DNA from: Lachnospiraceae bacterium | GTDB lineage: Bacteria; Bacillota; Clostridia; Lachnospirales; Lachnospiraceae | Assembly: GCA_910574805.1 (NCBI GenBank) | Contig: CAJTCV010000003.1 | Location: 186,001-250,000, forward strand | Direction: 5' to 3' | DNA length: 64,000 nucleotides | Shown here: one piece after another, positions 42,772 through 51,089 of the stretch | How the letters are laid out: the number at the start of each line of letters is the position of its first letter | Position numbering within the stretch: the first letter of the stretch is position 1 | Notes under the pieces: model-generated | Seen by the model: the letters and a program-made list of their open reading frames with translations, nothing else | What the model was told of the DNA's origin: nothing | The model's database searches: none | Translations under genes and position numbers: made by a program

Positions 42772-43422
42772 ATGCCGGTATATCGACTGAGAGAAAATGA
42801 GGTAAGTTTCCCGCATCCGGAACTTGCAGAAAAGGATGGCCTGCTTGCTGTGGGCGGGGATCTGAGTGTGGAGCGTCTTTTACTGGGATACTGCAACGGG
42901 ATCTTTCCATGGTACAACCCGGGAGAGGAGATTATATGGTGGTGCCCGAAAGAACGGTTTCTGATCTTTCCCGCGGAGATCCATGTCTCCCGCTCCATGA
43001 AAAAATATATTAAAAAGCATAAGATCGAGATCCGGCTGAACCGGGATTTTCAGGACACCATGCACCGGTGCCGGATGAAGCGGGAGCAGGAAGAGGGGAC
43101 CTGGATCGGCGATGATATGGAAGCAGCCTATCTCGCCCTTCATAAGGAGGGGTTTGCCGCCAGCGTGGAGGCCTATGAGGACGGGGAGCTGTCCGGCGGA
43201 CTTTACGGAGTTGTCATCGGCAGATGCTTCTTTGGAGAGAGTATGTTTTCCGAGAAAAAGAACGGCTCCAAGACCGCACTGATCGGGCTGTCCGGCGTAC
43301 TCCGGGACAATAATTTTTATTTTATAGACTGTCAGTTCTATACAGAGCATCTGGAACGCATGGGCGGCCGGTATGTGGAATGGGAAGAGTACGTAAGGAT
43401 GCTGAAAGAAGGAACAAAATGA
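42772..43422 (+). CDS. aat: Leucyl/phenylalanyl-tRNA-protein transferase
   Basis: 216 residues. The family start FPHPELAEKDGLLAVGGDLSVERLLLGYCNGIFPWY (about 15-50) and WWCPKERFLIFP are diagnostic, as are SVEAYEDGELSGGLYGVVIGRCFFGESMFS and the C-terminal FIDCQFYTEHLERMGG. It adds Leu or Phe from tRNA to N-terminal Lys/Arg of proteins, marking them for ClpS-dependent degradation. Aat is best known from Proteobacteria; it is less usual in Firmicutes. It appears monocistronic, before purA. Confidence 0.95.
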   Translation: MPVYRLRENEVSFPHPELAEKDGLLAVGGDLSVERLLLGYCNGIFPWYNPGEEIIWWCPKERFLIFPAEIHVSRSMKKYIKKHKIEIRLNRDFQDTMHRCRMKREQEEGTWIGDDMEAAYLALHKEGFAASVEAYEDGELSGGLYGVVIGRCFFGESMFSEKKNGSKTALIGLSGVLRDNNFYFIDCQFYTEHLERMGGRYVEWEEYVRMLKEGTK

Positions 43423-43425
43423 TGC

Positions 43426-43454
43426 TTTACTTGCCATACTTTTTACGCTATACT
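43426..43454 (+). promoter_or_regulatory. Promoter candidate of purA
   Basis: TTTACT (43426-43431) and TATACT (43449-43454) are 17 bp apart. Downstream, TGCGGCAT and ATGCCGCA (43464-43491 region) form a hairpin in the leader. No PurR box was recognised. Confidence 0.55.
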
Positions 43455-43528
43455 ATACCATGTGTGCGGCATGGCTGTCCAGGATGCCGCATGGGAATAC
43501 GCAGGACAGAACATGGAGGAAAACAGAC

Positions 43529-44818
43529 ATGGTAAGAGCAGTTGTAGGAGCAAACTGGGGTGACGAAGGCAAGGGTAAGATCACGGACATGCTCGGCAAG
43601 GAGTCCGATATCATCGTCCGGTTTCAGGGCGGAGCCAATGCAGGTCATACGATCATCAATGACTACGGCAAATTTGCGCTGCATACCCTTCCCTCAGGAG
43701 TATTTTATGACCACACCACAAGTATTATCGGGAGCGGCGTTGCGCTGAATATACCGGTATTGTTTGCAGAGATCAAAGGGATCGTGGACCGGGGCGTGCC
43801 AACGCCGAAGATCCTGGTATCGGATCGCGCACAGATGGTGATGTCTTATCATATCCTTTTTGATAAACTGGAGGAGGAGCGTCTGGCGGGCAGGTCTTTC
43901 GGCTCCACCAGATCAGGTATCGCGCCGTTCTATTCGGATAAATATGCGAAGATTGGTTTTCAGGTCAGCGAGCTGTTCCTGGAGGAGCGTGCGCTGAAGG
44001 AGAAGATCCAGCGGGTGATCACTCAGAAGAATGTGATCCTGGAGCATCTGTATCATACGCCTGTACTGCAGGTGGCAGACATCTATCAGGAGCTGATGGA
44101 TTACAAAGAGATGGTGGAGCCCTATGTGTGCGATGTGTCGCTGTACCTGTGGAACGCTGTAAAAGAAGGAAAGAACATCCTTCTGGAGGGACAGCTTGGT
44201 ACGCTGAAGGATCCGGATCACGGGATCTATCCCATGGTGACCTCTTCTTCCACGCTGGCGGCATACGGCGCCATCGGAGCCGGGATTCCGCCCTATGAGA
44301 TCCGTCAGGTCATTACCGTATGCAAGGCTTATTCCAGCGCGGTGGGAGCGGGCGCTTTTGTCAGCGAGATCTTCGGAGAGGAAGCAAAGGAGCTTCGGGA
44401 CCGGGGCGGCGACGGGGGAGAATACGGCGCTACCACCGGCAGGCCCAGACGTATGGGATGGTTTGACTGCGTGGCTTCCAGATACGGCTGCCGTCTGCAG
44501 GGAGCGACGGATGTGGCGTTTACGGTGCTGGATGTGCTGGGATATCTGGATGAGATCCCGGTGTGTGTGGGATATGAGATCGACGGAAAGGTGACCAGGG
44601 AATTTCCGGTTACCTGCCTTCTGGAGAAGGCAAAGCCGGTCTATGAGGTGCTGCCGGGCTGGAAATGCGATATCCGCGGCATCAGGAACTATGAGGAGCT
44701 CCCGGAGAACTGCCGCAGATATGTGGAGTTTATTGAAGAACAGATTGGATTTCCCATTACGATGGTATCCAACGGTCCGGGGAGAAATGACATCATTTTC
44801 AGGAATGGAAAAAAATGA
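43529..44818 (+). CDS. purA: Adenylosuccinate synthetase
   Basis: 429 residues from ATG 43529, which gives the standard N-terminus VRAVVGANWGDEGKGKITD with the P-loop-like GDEGKGK; GGAGG lies upstream. Further signatures include GGANAGHTI, GSTRSGIAPFYSDKYAK, EGQLGTLKDPDHG and TGRPRRMGWFD. It joins IMP and aspartate with GTP in AMP synthesis. The stop overlaps the HAD gene start by four bases (ATGA). Confidence 0.96.
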   Translation: MVRAVVGANWGDEGKGKITDMLGKESDIIVRFQGGANAGHTIINDYGKFALHTLPSGVFYDHTTSIIGSGVALNIPVLFAEIKGIVDRGVPTPKILVSDRAQMVMSYHILFDKLEEERLAGRSFGSTRSGIAPFYSDKYAKIGFQVSELFLEERALKEKIQRVITQKNVILEHLYHTPVLQVADIYQELMDYKEMVEPYVCDVSLYLWNAVKEGKNILLEGQLGTLKDPDHGIYPMVTSSSTLAAYGAIGAGIPPYEIRQVITVCKAYSSAVGAGAFVSEIFGEEAKELRDRGGDGGEYGATTGRPRRMGWFDCVASRYGCRLQGATDVAFTVLDVLGYLDEIPVCVGYEIDGKVTREFPVTCLLEKAKPVYEVLPGWKCDIRGIRNYEELPENCRRYVEFIEEQIGFPITMVSNGPGRNDIIFRNGKK

Positions 44819-45420
44819 TCAGAAATGTAATATTTGATATTGGAAATGTGCTGGTGGATTTCTGCTGGCAGGAGCATATCAGGCACTGCGGATTCCAGGG
44901 AGAGACTGCAGACCGGATCGGGAGAGCCATGATGGAGAGCCCTCAGTGGTCGGAGATTGACCGGGGCGTATGGTCCATGGAGAAGCTTCTGGCAGCCTTT
45001 ATCGCCAATGACCCTGCTCTGGAGGATGAGATTCGCACGGTGTTCAAAGACCTGAGCACACTGCTCAGAGAGAGAAGCGGTTCCGTGCCCTGGATCCGTT
45101 CTCTGAAGGCGGAAGGATACAGGGCCTATTACCTGTCGAATTTTTCGGCGCGTGTGGAAAAGGAAGCGGCGAAAGAGCTGTCCTTTCTGAAGGAGATGGA
45201 CGGCGGGATCCTGTCCTACAGGGAACACCTGATCAAGCCGGATCCGGCGATCTACAGACTGCTCATGGACCGGTATGGTCTGAAGGCGGAGGAATCGGTC
45301 TTCCTGGATGACACGCCGGCGAATGTGGAGGCGGCCAGGGCCCTGGGCATGCAGGGGATTCTGGTGGAGAGCCAGGAACAGGCCCGGGATGCTCTTTGGG
45401 AGGTGCTGAAGAAAAGATGA
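44815..45420 (+). CDS. HAD-superfamily hydrolase (YihX-like subfamily IA)
   Basis: 201 residues. Motif I is FDIGNVLVDF (about 8-17), the pattern of YihX-type sugar phosphatases; motif II is YYLSNFSA, motif III the lysine in LIKPDPAIYRLL and motif IV VFLDDTPANVEAA. Probably a phosphatase for a phosphorylated sugar or nucleotide. It overlaps purA at its 5' end and the PHP gene at its 3' end by four bases each, indicating one operon. Confidence 0.85.
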   Translation: MIRNVIFDIGNVLVDFCWQEHIRHCGFQGETADRIGRAMMESPQWSEIDRGVWSMEKLLAAFIANDPALEDEIRTVFKDLSTLLRERSGSVPWIRSLKAEGYRAYYLSNFSARVEKEAAKELSFLKEMDGGILSYREHLIKPDPAIYRLLMDRYGLKAEESVFLDDTPANVEAARALGMQGILVESQEQARDALWEVLKKR

Positions 45421-46136
45421 GAGATATTCTGGATGTGCATACCCATACCATTGCCAGCGGGCATGCGTACAATACGATGATGGAGATGATCCATACGGCG
45501 CAGGAAAAAGGTCTGGAGGTGTATGGAATCACAGAGCACGCTCCGCAGATGCCGGGGACCTGCCATGAGTTTTATTTCCACAATCTGAAAGTAGTAGAAC
45601 GTCAGTTCGGCGATCTGGAGGTGCTCCTGGGAACAGAGCTGAATATTCTGGACGAAAGAGGAACCGTGGATCTGGAGGAACCCTATCTGGGCCGGATGGA
45701 TGTGGCGATTGCCAGCCTGCATCCCCCCTGCATCGCTCCCGGGAGCAGAGAGTGGAATACCCAGTGCCTGATCAGTGCCATGAAGAATCCCCATGTCAAT
45801 ATCATCGGACATCCGGATGACGGTCGCTATCCGCTGGATTATGAAGCGGTGGTACAGGCAGCTAAGGAATATCATACTCTCCTGGAGATCAACAACAATT
45901 CCCTGAATCCCAAAGGCTTCCGGCAGAATGCCAGAGAGAACTATCTGGAGCTTCTGAGGCTGTGCAGAAGATACGGGGTATCCGTGATCCTGGGGAGCGA
46001 TGCGCATTATCAGGCGGACATCCTGAATCATGAGCTGATCTGTCCTCTTCTGGAAGAGACCGGTTTCCCCGAAGAGCTGGTGGTGAATACGGACAGGAAA
46101 AAGCTTTATCCCTATATCAACAAGTATTCTTCGTGA
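45417..46136 (+). CDS. PHP-domain phosphoesterase (YcdX-like)
   Basis: 239 residues from ATG 45417. PHP metal motifs are visible: DVHTHTIASGHAY (about 6-18), GITEHAPQMPG, GTELNILDERG, IIGHPDD and the final GSDAHYQADI. These match the YcdX/PolX-type phosphatases with a trinuclear metal site. Natural substrate unknown. It overlaps the HAD gene, so the two phosphatases are coexpressed with purA. Confidence 0.88.
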   Translation: MRDILDVHTHTIASGHAYNTMMEMIHTAQEKGLEVYGITEHAPQMPGTCHEFYFHNLKVVERQFGDLEVLLGTELNILDERGTVDLEEPYLGRMDVAIASLHPPCIAPGSREWNTQCLISAMKNPHVNIIGHPDDGRYPLDYEAVVQAAKEYHTLLEINNNSLNPKGFRQNARENYLELLRLCRRYGVSVILGSDAHYQADILNHELICPLLEETGFPEELVVNTDRKKLYPYINKYSS

Positions 46137-46209
46137 AAGCGCTGGACTTTATGATTTTACTGTGGTAAAATAACATGGCAGAGCGAAAACGCGGACAGGG
46201 GTTTTAGGT

Positions 46210-46506
46210 ATGAATAAAAAGATTCGGAATGAAGCGACAGATGGATTATTTCGTGCCATATTAAGTCTTCAGAGCATGGAAGAGTGCTATACTTTTTTTG
46301 AAGATGTCTGTACGATTAATGAGATCCAGTCACTGTCTCAGCGTTATGAAGTAGCGAAGCTGCTTCGGGAAAAGAAGACTTACCTGGAGATCGCCGAGAA
46401 GACCGGTGCATCGACGGCAACGATCAGCCGGGTGAACCGTTCTCTGAACTATGGAAATGACGGATATGACATGGTGTTTCGGAGAATGGAAGAAAATATG
46501 AAGTAG
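46210..46506 (+). CDS. YerC/YecD-family TrpR-like regulator
   Basis: 98 residues, made of a TrpR-superfamily helical domain with HTH around residues 55-80 (TYLEIAEKTGASTATISRVNRSL). The family is widespread in Firmicutes and is a TrpR relative without known tryptophan response. It is monocistronic, and ends at a shared terminator facing the DUF1836 gene. Confidence 0.9.
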   Translation: MNKKIRNEATDGLFRAILSLQSMEECYTFFEDVCTINEIQSLSQRYEVAKLLREKKTYLEIAEKTGASTATISRVNRSLNYGNDGYDMVFRRMEENMK

Positions 46507-46517
46507 AGAACTCACGG

Positions 46518-46561
46518 GAGTGAGATGCCCCGCAGCCGGCTGCGGAGGATCTCACTCTTTA
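46518..46561. terminator. Bidirectional terminator between yerC-like and DUF1836 genes
   Basis: GAGTGAGAT (46518-46526) pairs with ATCTCACTC (46549-46557), enclosing an inner CCGCAG/CTGCGG stem, followed by TTT. The stem reaches into the 3' end of the opposing gene. Confidence 0.8.
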
Positions 46562-47166
46562 TGTTTTTTACCGGATTCTCTTCTGGGCAGTCCGTCGATC
46601 AGCTTCTCGATCACCTGCTTTTTCACATATACGTCAAAGCTCAGAAGACAGATAAAGGAGAAAATATGCAGAAACTGCTGTTCTTCCTCCGGAGCATCTG
46701 CAAAAGTCCCGGAAGCGATCCGGTAGCTCTCGATGACGTCCGCCTTCATCTTCTCCACCTGGCTTTTTTCCAGACTGAACACTTCCTCGTAGATCGCCTG
46801 CATGTTCAGCGGCTCTTTCGTATGAAAATACCGTTCGGTCAGCGGTTCCAGCAGACTCTGTATGTCGCCGATGGAAAGAATCCCCTTATAATAATAGATA
46901 TAAATCAGGAGCAGCATATGCTCCTTGGAATATTTCTTCTTCTCAGGTGCCGGGAGCAGCCGGTTTTTGGCATAGTTGTTGATCATGGTCTTGGTCAGGA
47001 TCTTGTCCTCCGGATAACGCTTGGAAGCCTGCAGATGCTCCTCCATAAAAGTGGTCACCTGATCCATGTACAGATCAATATTCGGTATTTCTCTTGGTTT
47101 GATATAATCAATCTTCTCCAGACTGGACAGAATACTGTTCAGGATATCCTGCGGATCGATCGTCAT
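46552..47166 (-). CDS. DUF1836 protein
   Basis: 204 residues. The block YPEDKILTKTMINNYAKNRLLP (about 51-72) is the hallmark of DUF1836, a Firmicutes family with an N-terminal MerR-like HTH region and unknown function. The consensus promoter at 47188-47216 drives it. Its 3' end overlaps the terminator stem of the facing gene. Confidence 0.85.
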   Translation of the reverse strand: MTIDPQDILNSILSSLEKIDYIKPREIPNIDLYMDQVTTFMEEHLQASKRYPEDKILTKTMINNYAKNRLLPAPEKKKYSKEHMLLLIYIYYYKGILSIGDIQSLLEPLTERYFHTKEPLNMQAIYEEVFSLEKSQVEKMKADVIESYRIASGTFADAPEEEQQFLHIFSFICLLSFDVYVKKQVIEKLIDGLPRRESGKKHKE

Positions 47167-47187
47167 AATTTCATCACCTCTGTATTC

Positions 47188-47216
47188 ATTATATAGTATT
47201 CAAAACTACATAACAA
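47188..47216 (-). promoter_or_regulatory. Sigma-70-type promoter of the DUF1836 gene
   Basis: On the minus strand TTGTTA (47216-47211) and TATAAT (47193-47188) are 17 bp apart, 22 bases before the start codon. Confidence 0.8.
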
Positions 47217-47274
47217 GTCTTTTTTGATTTTTTATGCCTGGAGGTGATTTTTGTTCCGTGCAGTCCGGACGGCA

Positions 47275-47360
47275 GGAAACAAAATCCCCCGCCCGCTGCA
47301 CTGCTGCAGCGAACGGGGGATTCTCAAGGGGAGGATAAGTATTCAATTTATCTTCGGTAC
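47275..47360 (-). ncRNA. Candidate small RNA with C-rich loop
   Basis: In the 320-bp gap 47167-47486 the minus strand shows a weak promoter (TTGAAT 47396-47391, 18 bp, CATAAT 47372-47367), a single-stranded stretch TATCCTCCCCTTG complementary to ribosome sites, and a GC-rich hairpin (CGGGGGATT type 9-bp outer stem, CGCTGCA inner stem; 47283-47322) running into GGGGATTTTGTTT. This would give an RNA of about 85 bases. No ORF is present. Confidence 0.35.
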
Positions 47361-47486
47361 AGTTATATTATGGCCATTCCCGCAAAGATTATTCAAAAAT
47401 TTTAAAAATATTATAAAAAGCAGTATCTTCCCTTTGCCCTCCGGCCACATACACTAATAAAAACGGAATGATACAGGAGCTTCAGA

Positions 47487-48440
47487 TTGAAAAAATGCAA
47501 CGCAGTATTTGAGGGCGGAGGCGTCCGGGGAATCGGGCATGTGGGGGCGGTGTGCAGGATGGAACAGGCGGGATGGCAGTTCGCGGATACCGCCGGATCA
47601 TCGGCGGGGGCGATTGTGGCGGCGCTGCTGGCGGCAGGCTACACCGGGAAAGAACTGAAGAAAGAGCTGGAAACGCTGGACTATATGAGATTCAAGGGGA
47701 TGGATCTGCCGGATTATTTCGGGGCCCCCGGCAGGATGTTCTCCCTGATCAGGAGCCTTGGCATCTACAATACAGATGATCTGGAGGACTGGATGGATGA
47801 ACTGCTGGATCAGAAAGGAATGCGCAGATTTGGAGATGTGGAAGCTGCGGGAAGGATGCTGAAGATTACAGCCAGTGATCTGACAGAGAAGCGGCTTCTG
47901 ATACTGCCGGATGATCTGGAAGATTTTGCGGTGGATCCCAGGGAATTCTGTATTGCGCCGGCGGTGCGGATGAGTGTGAGTATCCCCATCTTCTTTGAGC
48001 CGGTGCGCTGGAAGGACCGGTGGGGAAAAGAGCATCTGGTGGTGGACGGCGGGCTGCTGAGCAACTATCCGGTATGGCTTCTGGATGACGGAACCCGCGC
48101 ACCGGCCTGTCCCACCTTCGGTTTCCGCTTCCTGGATGACAGGGAGCACTGCAGAAGCCGGACCTGCAGGGCGCAGCCCAATATGATCGATTATCTGAAA
48201 GCCATCGTATCCACCAGTCTGGATGCCATCGATCATGATCATCTGTCAGAAGGAGATTATGAGCGAACGATCGGTATCTCTGCGGCAGCCGGAGAAGGAG
48301 AGGCGCGTCATAAGATCAGCGCTGTGGATTTTGATATCAGCAGAGAGGACAGCCGCGCGCTGTTTGAAAATGGCTGGAGCGCTGCGGAACGGTTCCTGCG
48401 AACCTGGAATTTTGAGATCTGGAAAAAGAAATATCGATAA
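47487..48440 (+). CDS. Patatin-like phospholipase
   Basis: 317 residues, TTG start supported by CAGGAG eight bases upstream. It has the glycine-rich oxyanion motif EGGGVRGIG (9-17), the nucleophile GSSAGA (serine 39) and the catalytic aspartate in VVDGGLLSNYPVWLL. It is a cytosolic acyl hydrolase with no signal peptide. Neighbouring genes give no hint to its lipid substrate. Confidence 0.9.
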   Translation: MKKCNAVFEGGGVRGIGHVGAVCRMEQAGWQFADTAGSSAGAIVAALLAAGYTGKELKKELETLDYMRFKGMDLPDYFGAPGRMFSLIRSLGIYNTDDLEDWMDELLDQKGMRRFGDVEAAGRMLKITASDLTEKRLLILPDDLEDFAVDPREFCIAPAVRMSVSIPIFFEPVRWKDRWGKEHLVVDGGLLSNYPVWLLDDGTRAPACPTFGFRFLDDREHCRSRTCRAQPNMIDYLKAIVSTSLDAIDHDHLSEGDYERTIGISAAAGEGEARHKISAVDFDISREDSRALFENGWSAAERFLRTWNFEIWKKKYR

Positions 48441-48446
48441 ATAAAA

Positions 48447-48490
48447 AAGGCGATACAAGAATCTTCTCTGAAAATTCTCATATCGCCTGT
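48447..48490 (-). terminator. Minus-strand terminator in the 48.4-49.0 kb gap
   Basis: On the minus strand AGGCGATATGAGAAT (48487-48473) pairs with ATTCTTGTATCGCCT with two mismatches and runs into TTTTTTATTTAT. The plus strand lacks a T run after the stem, so it terminates minus-strand transcription. Confidence 0.75.
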
Positions 48491-48878
48491 CAAACTGTCA
48501 TTTCCAACGGACCTGACCTCTCTTTCTTCTGATCTATGTTTTTTTATGGTCTCCACAGGACCCTGATCTGCGGCCATCCGGCCTTTTTGCCATATGCAAT
48601 CCGCTTCGGGATCTTTATGGACTTTCACGCGGGTTTTTTATTAACAAGGTATGTTCCTTTACCTTCTCAAAGCATTTTCTGCATTACCAACTGGTAATTA
48701 TGATTAAAAAATAAACATATTCAATTTTCTAAATCTGCTGTTGTAATACCGGTGGTCCGTACCTTCCTTTCTGTTATATTATGGGGTATAACGTTAAGTT
48801 TTGATTGGAATCTCCTCCTTTTCATGCTCCCTCATTCCTGGATTATTTTGTCTCCTTCTTTTCTTTTGTTATTTTATG
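48447..48878 (-). ncRNA. Candidate long non-coding transcript, function unknown
   Basis: The 610-bp gap 48441-49050 has no convincing gene, yet the minus strand holds a good promoter (TTGACA 48911-48906, 16 bp, TATAAT 48889-48884) and a terminator about 400 bases downstream. Between them are several short hairpins (for example AAGGTA/TACCTT near 48650 and GGCC-type stems near 48580). Very short frames with ribosome sites occur (such as MREHEKEEIPIKT) but no long one. It does not match tmRNA, 6S or RNase P RNA by eye. Confidence 0.45.
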
Positions 48879-48883
48879 TGTTT

Positions 48884-48911
48884 ATTATAGCATGTAAAAA
48901 ATATTTGTCAA
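48884..48911 (-). promoter_or_regulatory. Sigma-70-type promoter of the candidate ncRNA
   Basis: TTGACA and TATAAT on the minus strand, 16 bp apart, in very AT-rich DNA. Confidence 0.7.
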
Positions 48912-49050
48912 GTTATTTTTTGAAAAAAATTAAATTATCTGATAAATAGTTGCGTATACAGGAGAGATTCTGTCTGGAACAGGTGTCCGTTGACGGCAGG
49001 GAGACGGTCTGGTAGACTATGGATATTGCCGGGAGCAGGAGGAAAACAGA

Positions 49051-50232
49051 ATGCAGTATCGAAATGACAGGAAGGGGATGCCGCTGTCCATACTTGGATA
49101 CGGCTGTCTTCGTTTTACGAAAAAGAACGGGCGGATCGATCTGCCGAAGGCGGAAGCGGAGATTATGGAGGCGATCCGGGGCGGTGTGAATTATTTTGAC
49201 ACAGCGTATGTGTATCATGGGAGCGAGGCGGCGCTGGGAGAGATCCTGAGACGGAACGGGTGCAGGGACAGGGTGCAGATCGCCACAAAGCTTCCTCATT
49301 ATCTGATCCGGTCCCGTGCCGGTCTGGAGCGCTGCTTTCAGGAGCAGCTGAGCCGGCTGAAGACGGATCATGTGGATTATTACCTGATGCATATGCTGAA
49401 TGATGCAGAAACCTGGGAGGCCCTGAAGGAAAAGGGCGTGCAGGAGTGGGTAGAGGAAAAGCTGGGGCAGGGGCAGATCCGCAATATCGGTTTTTCCTAT
49501 CACGGGAACTGGGAGAATTTCAAAAGGCTTCTGGATGCATATGACTGGGATTTCTGCCAGATCCAGTATAATTATATGGATGAACATACCCAGGCGGGAC
49601 GGGCGGGGCTTCAGTATGCCGGGGCGAAGGGGATTCCGGTGATGATCATGGAACCGCTCAGGGGAGGAAAGCTGGTGGAGCTGCTCCCCCGGGAGGCGAA
49701 GGAGCTCATCGCCGGGGCGGAGCCTGCATGTACGCCCGCACAGTGGGCGTTCCGGTGGCTGTGGGACCAGCCGGAGGTGACGGTGGTACTGTCGGGTATG
49801 AATACGCTTGATATGGTGCGGGAGAATGTGGCGTCTGCTTCAAAAGCCGGAGCGGGAGAGCTGACGGCAGAGGATCTGGAGCTGTATGAGCGGGTGAAGC
49901 AGGCCATCAGCCGGAAGGTAAAGGTGGGGTGTACGGCGTGCGGGTACTGTATGCCCTGTCCCCAGGGGATCGATATCCCGGGAACCTTCCGCTGTTATAA
50001 TGAGATGTATACGGAGCGGCCCCGGGTGGGGAAGAAGGAGTATCTGATGACGACGGCTTTCCGGAAGCATCAGAATCCGGCATCAAAATGTATCCGGTGC
50101 GGCAGATGCGAGAGGCACTGTCCTCAGCACATCCGAATCCGGGAAGAGCTGAAAAATGCGTCGGGCGAGCTGGAGGATCTTCGCTACAGAGCCATGGCAT
50201 GGCTGGTGAAGACCTTTCGGATCTGGAGCTAG
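49051..50232 (+). CDS. Aldo/keto reductase with C-terminal ferredoxin-type 4Fe-4S domain
   Basis: 393 residues. The first 280 or so form an aldo/keto reductase (catalytic region NYFDTAYVYHGSEAALG, lysine in IATKLPH, histidine in YYLMHML). The C-terminus has two cysteine clusters, CTACGYCMPCPQGIDIP (about 292-308) and CIRCGRCERHCPQHI (about 346-360), for 4Fe-4S binding. This is a common anaerobe architecture of unknown substrate; electrons may come from ferredoxin rather than NADPH alone. It stands alone on the plus strand. Confidence 0.92.
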   Translation: MQYRNDRKGMPLSILGYGCLRFTKKNGRIDLPKAEAEIMEAIRGGVNYFDTAYVYHGSEAALGEILRRNGCRDRVQIATKLPHYLIRSRAGLERCFQEQLSRLKTDHVDYYLMHMLNDAETWEALKEKGVQEWVEEKLGQGQIRNIGFSYHGNWENFKRLLDAYDWDFCQIQYNYMDEHTQAGRAGLQYAGAKGIPVMIMEPLRGGKLVELLPREAKELIAGAEPACTPAQWAFRWLWDQPEVTVVLSGMNTLDMVRENVASASKAGAGELTAEDLELYERVKQAISRKVKVGCTACGYCMPCPQGIDIPGTFRCYNEMYTERPRVGKKEYLMTTAFRKHQNPASKCIRCGRCERHCPQHIRIREELKNASGELEDLRYRAMAWLVKTFRIWS

Positions 50233-50369
50233 GACTCCGGCCGGTCCGGGAGAGCTTAAGCGCCGGCTGGGGAGAGAATGGCAGGGAAAATCCTGTGAAA
50301 CGGACAAATGTCGTTGACAGACAGAAGAATTTGGGGGAAAATAGAGGAAAAGAAAGGGAGGGATTATTT

Positions 50370-51089
50370 ATGTCAACACCGCATAATGAGGCAGCAAGGG
50401 GCGAGATTGCAAAATGTGTACTGATGCCGGGAGATCCGCTCCGGGCGAAATATGTCGCGGAGCATTTTCTGGAGGATGCAAAGCTGGTGAATGCGGTCCG
50501 GAGTGCATACGCTTATACCGGATCTTACAGAGGAAAGCCGGTGAGCGTCATGGCCAGCGGGATGGGGATGCCTTCCATTGGCATCTATTCCTATGAACTT
50601 TATAAATTTTATAATGTGGAAAGCATCATCCGGATCGGATCTGCCGGGGCCTATGATAAGGATCTGAAGCTCTATGATCTGGTGCTGGCGGACAGTGCTT
50701 TCAGCCGTTCTTCCTATGCGCTCTGTCAGAGCGGGGATGAGTCGGAGATCCAGTATCCCAATACGAGCCTGAATGCGAGGATTCTGCGCGCTGCAAGGGA
50801 TCTGGACATCCCGGTGAAGACAGGGCGGATCCATTCCGGCGATGTCTTTTATTATGAGGAAGGACAGCCGGGGATCGATTATTACCGGGGGGAGAAGGAT
50901 TGTCTCTGCGTGGAGATGGAGAGTTTTGCGCTGTTCCACAATGCCAAGGTGCTTCGGAAAAAGGCGGCATGCCTTCTGACCATTTCGGATTCTCTGGTGA
51001 CGCATGAAGAGACGACGGCCGAAGAGAGACAGAATGCATTTACCAGTATGATGAAGGTGGCGCTGGAGGCGGCTGTTTCCAATGAATAA
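50370..51089 (+). CDS. deoD: Purine nucleoside phosphorylase, DeoD type
   Basis: 239 residues from ATG 50370 (GGGAGGG upstream); the frame is open far upstream but without a start context. Signatures: MPGDPLRAKYVAEHFLEDA (about 18-36), ASGMGMPSIGIYSYEL, IIRIGSAGAYD and VEMESFALFHNA. It splits purine nucleosides with phosphate for salvage. It overlaps the next gene by eight bases. Confidence 0.95.
   Translation: MSTPHNEAARGEIAKCVLMPGDPLRAKYVAEHFLEDAKLVNAVRSAYAYTGSYRGKPVSVMASGMGMPSIGIYSYELYKFYNVESIIRIGSAGAYDKDLKLYDLVLADSAFSRSSYALCQSGDESEIQYPNTSLNARILRAARDLDIPVKTGRIHSGDVFYYEEGQPGIDYYRGEKDCLCVEMESFALFHNAKVLRKKAACLLTISDSLVTHEETTAEERQNAFTSMMKVALEAAVSNE

Noticed and set aside
48308-48628. A 106-codon minus-strand frame in the 48.5-kb gap
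   Set aside because: It reads through a strong terminator and into the patatin gene, and has no ribosome site; the stretch is better viewed as RNA.
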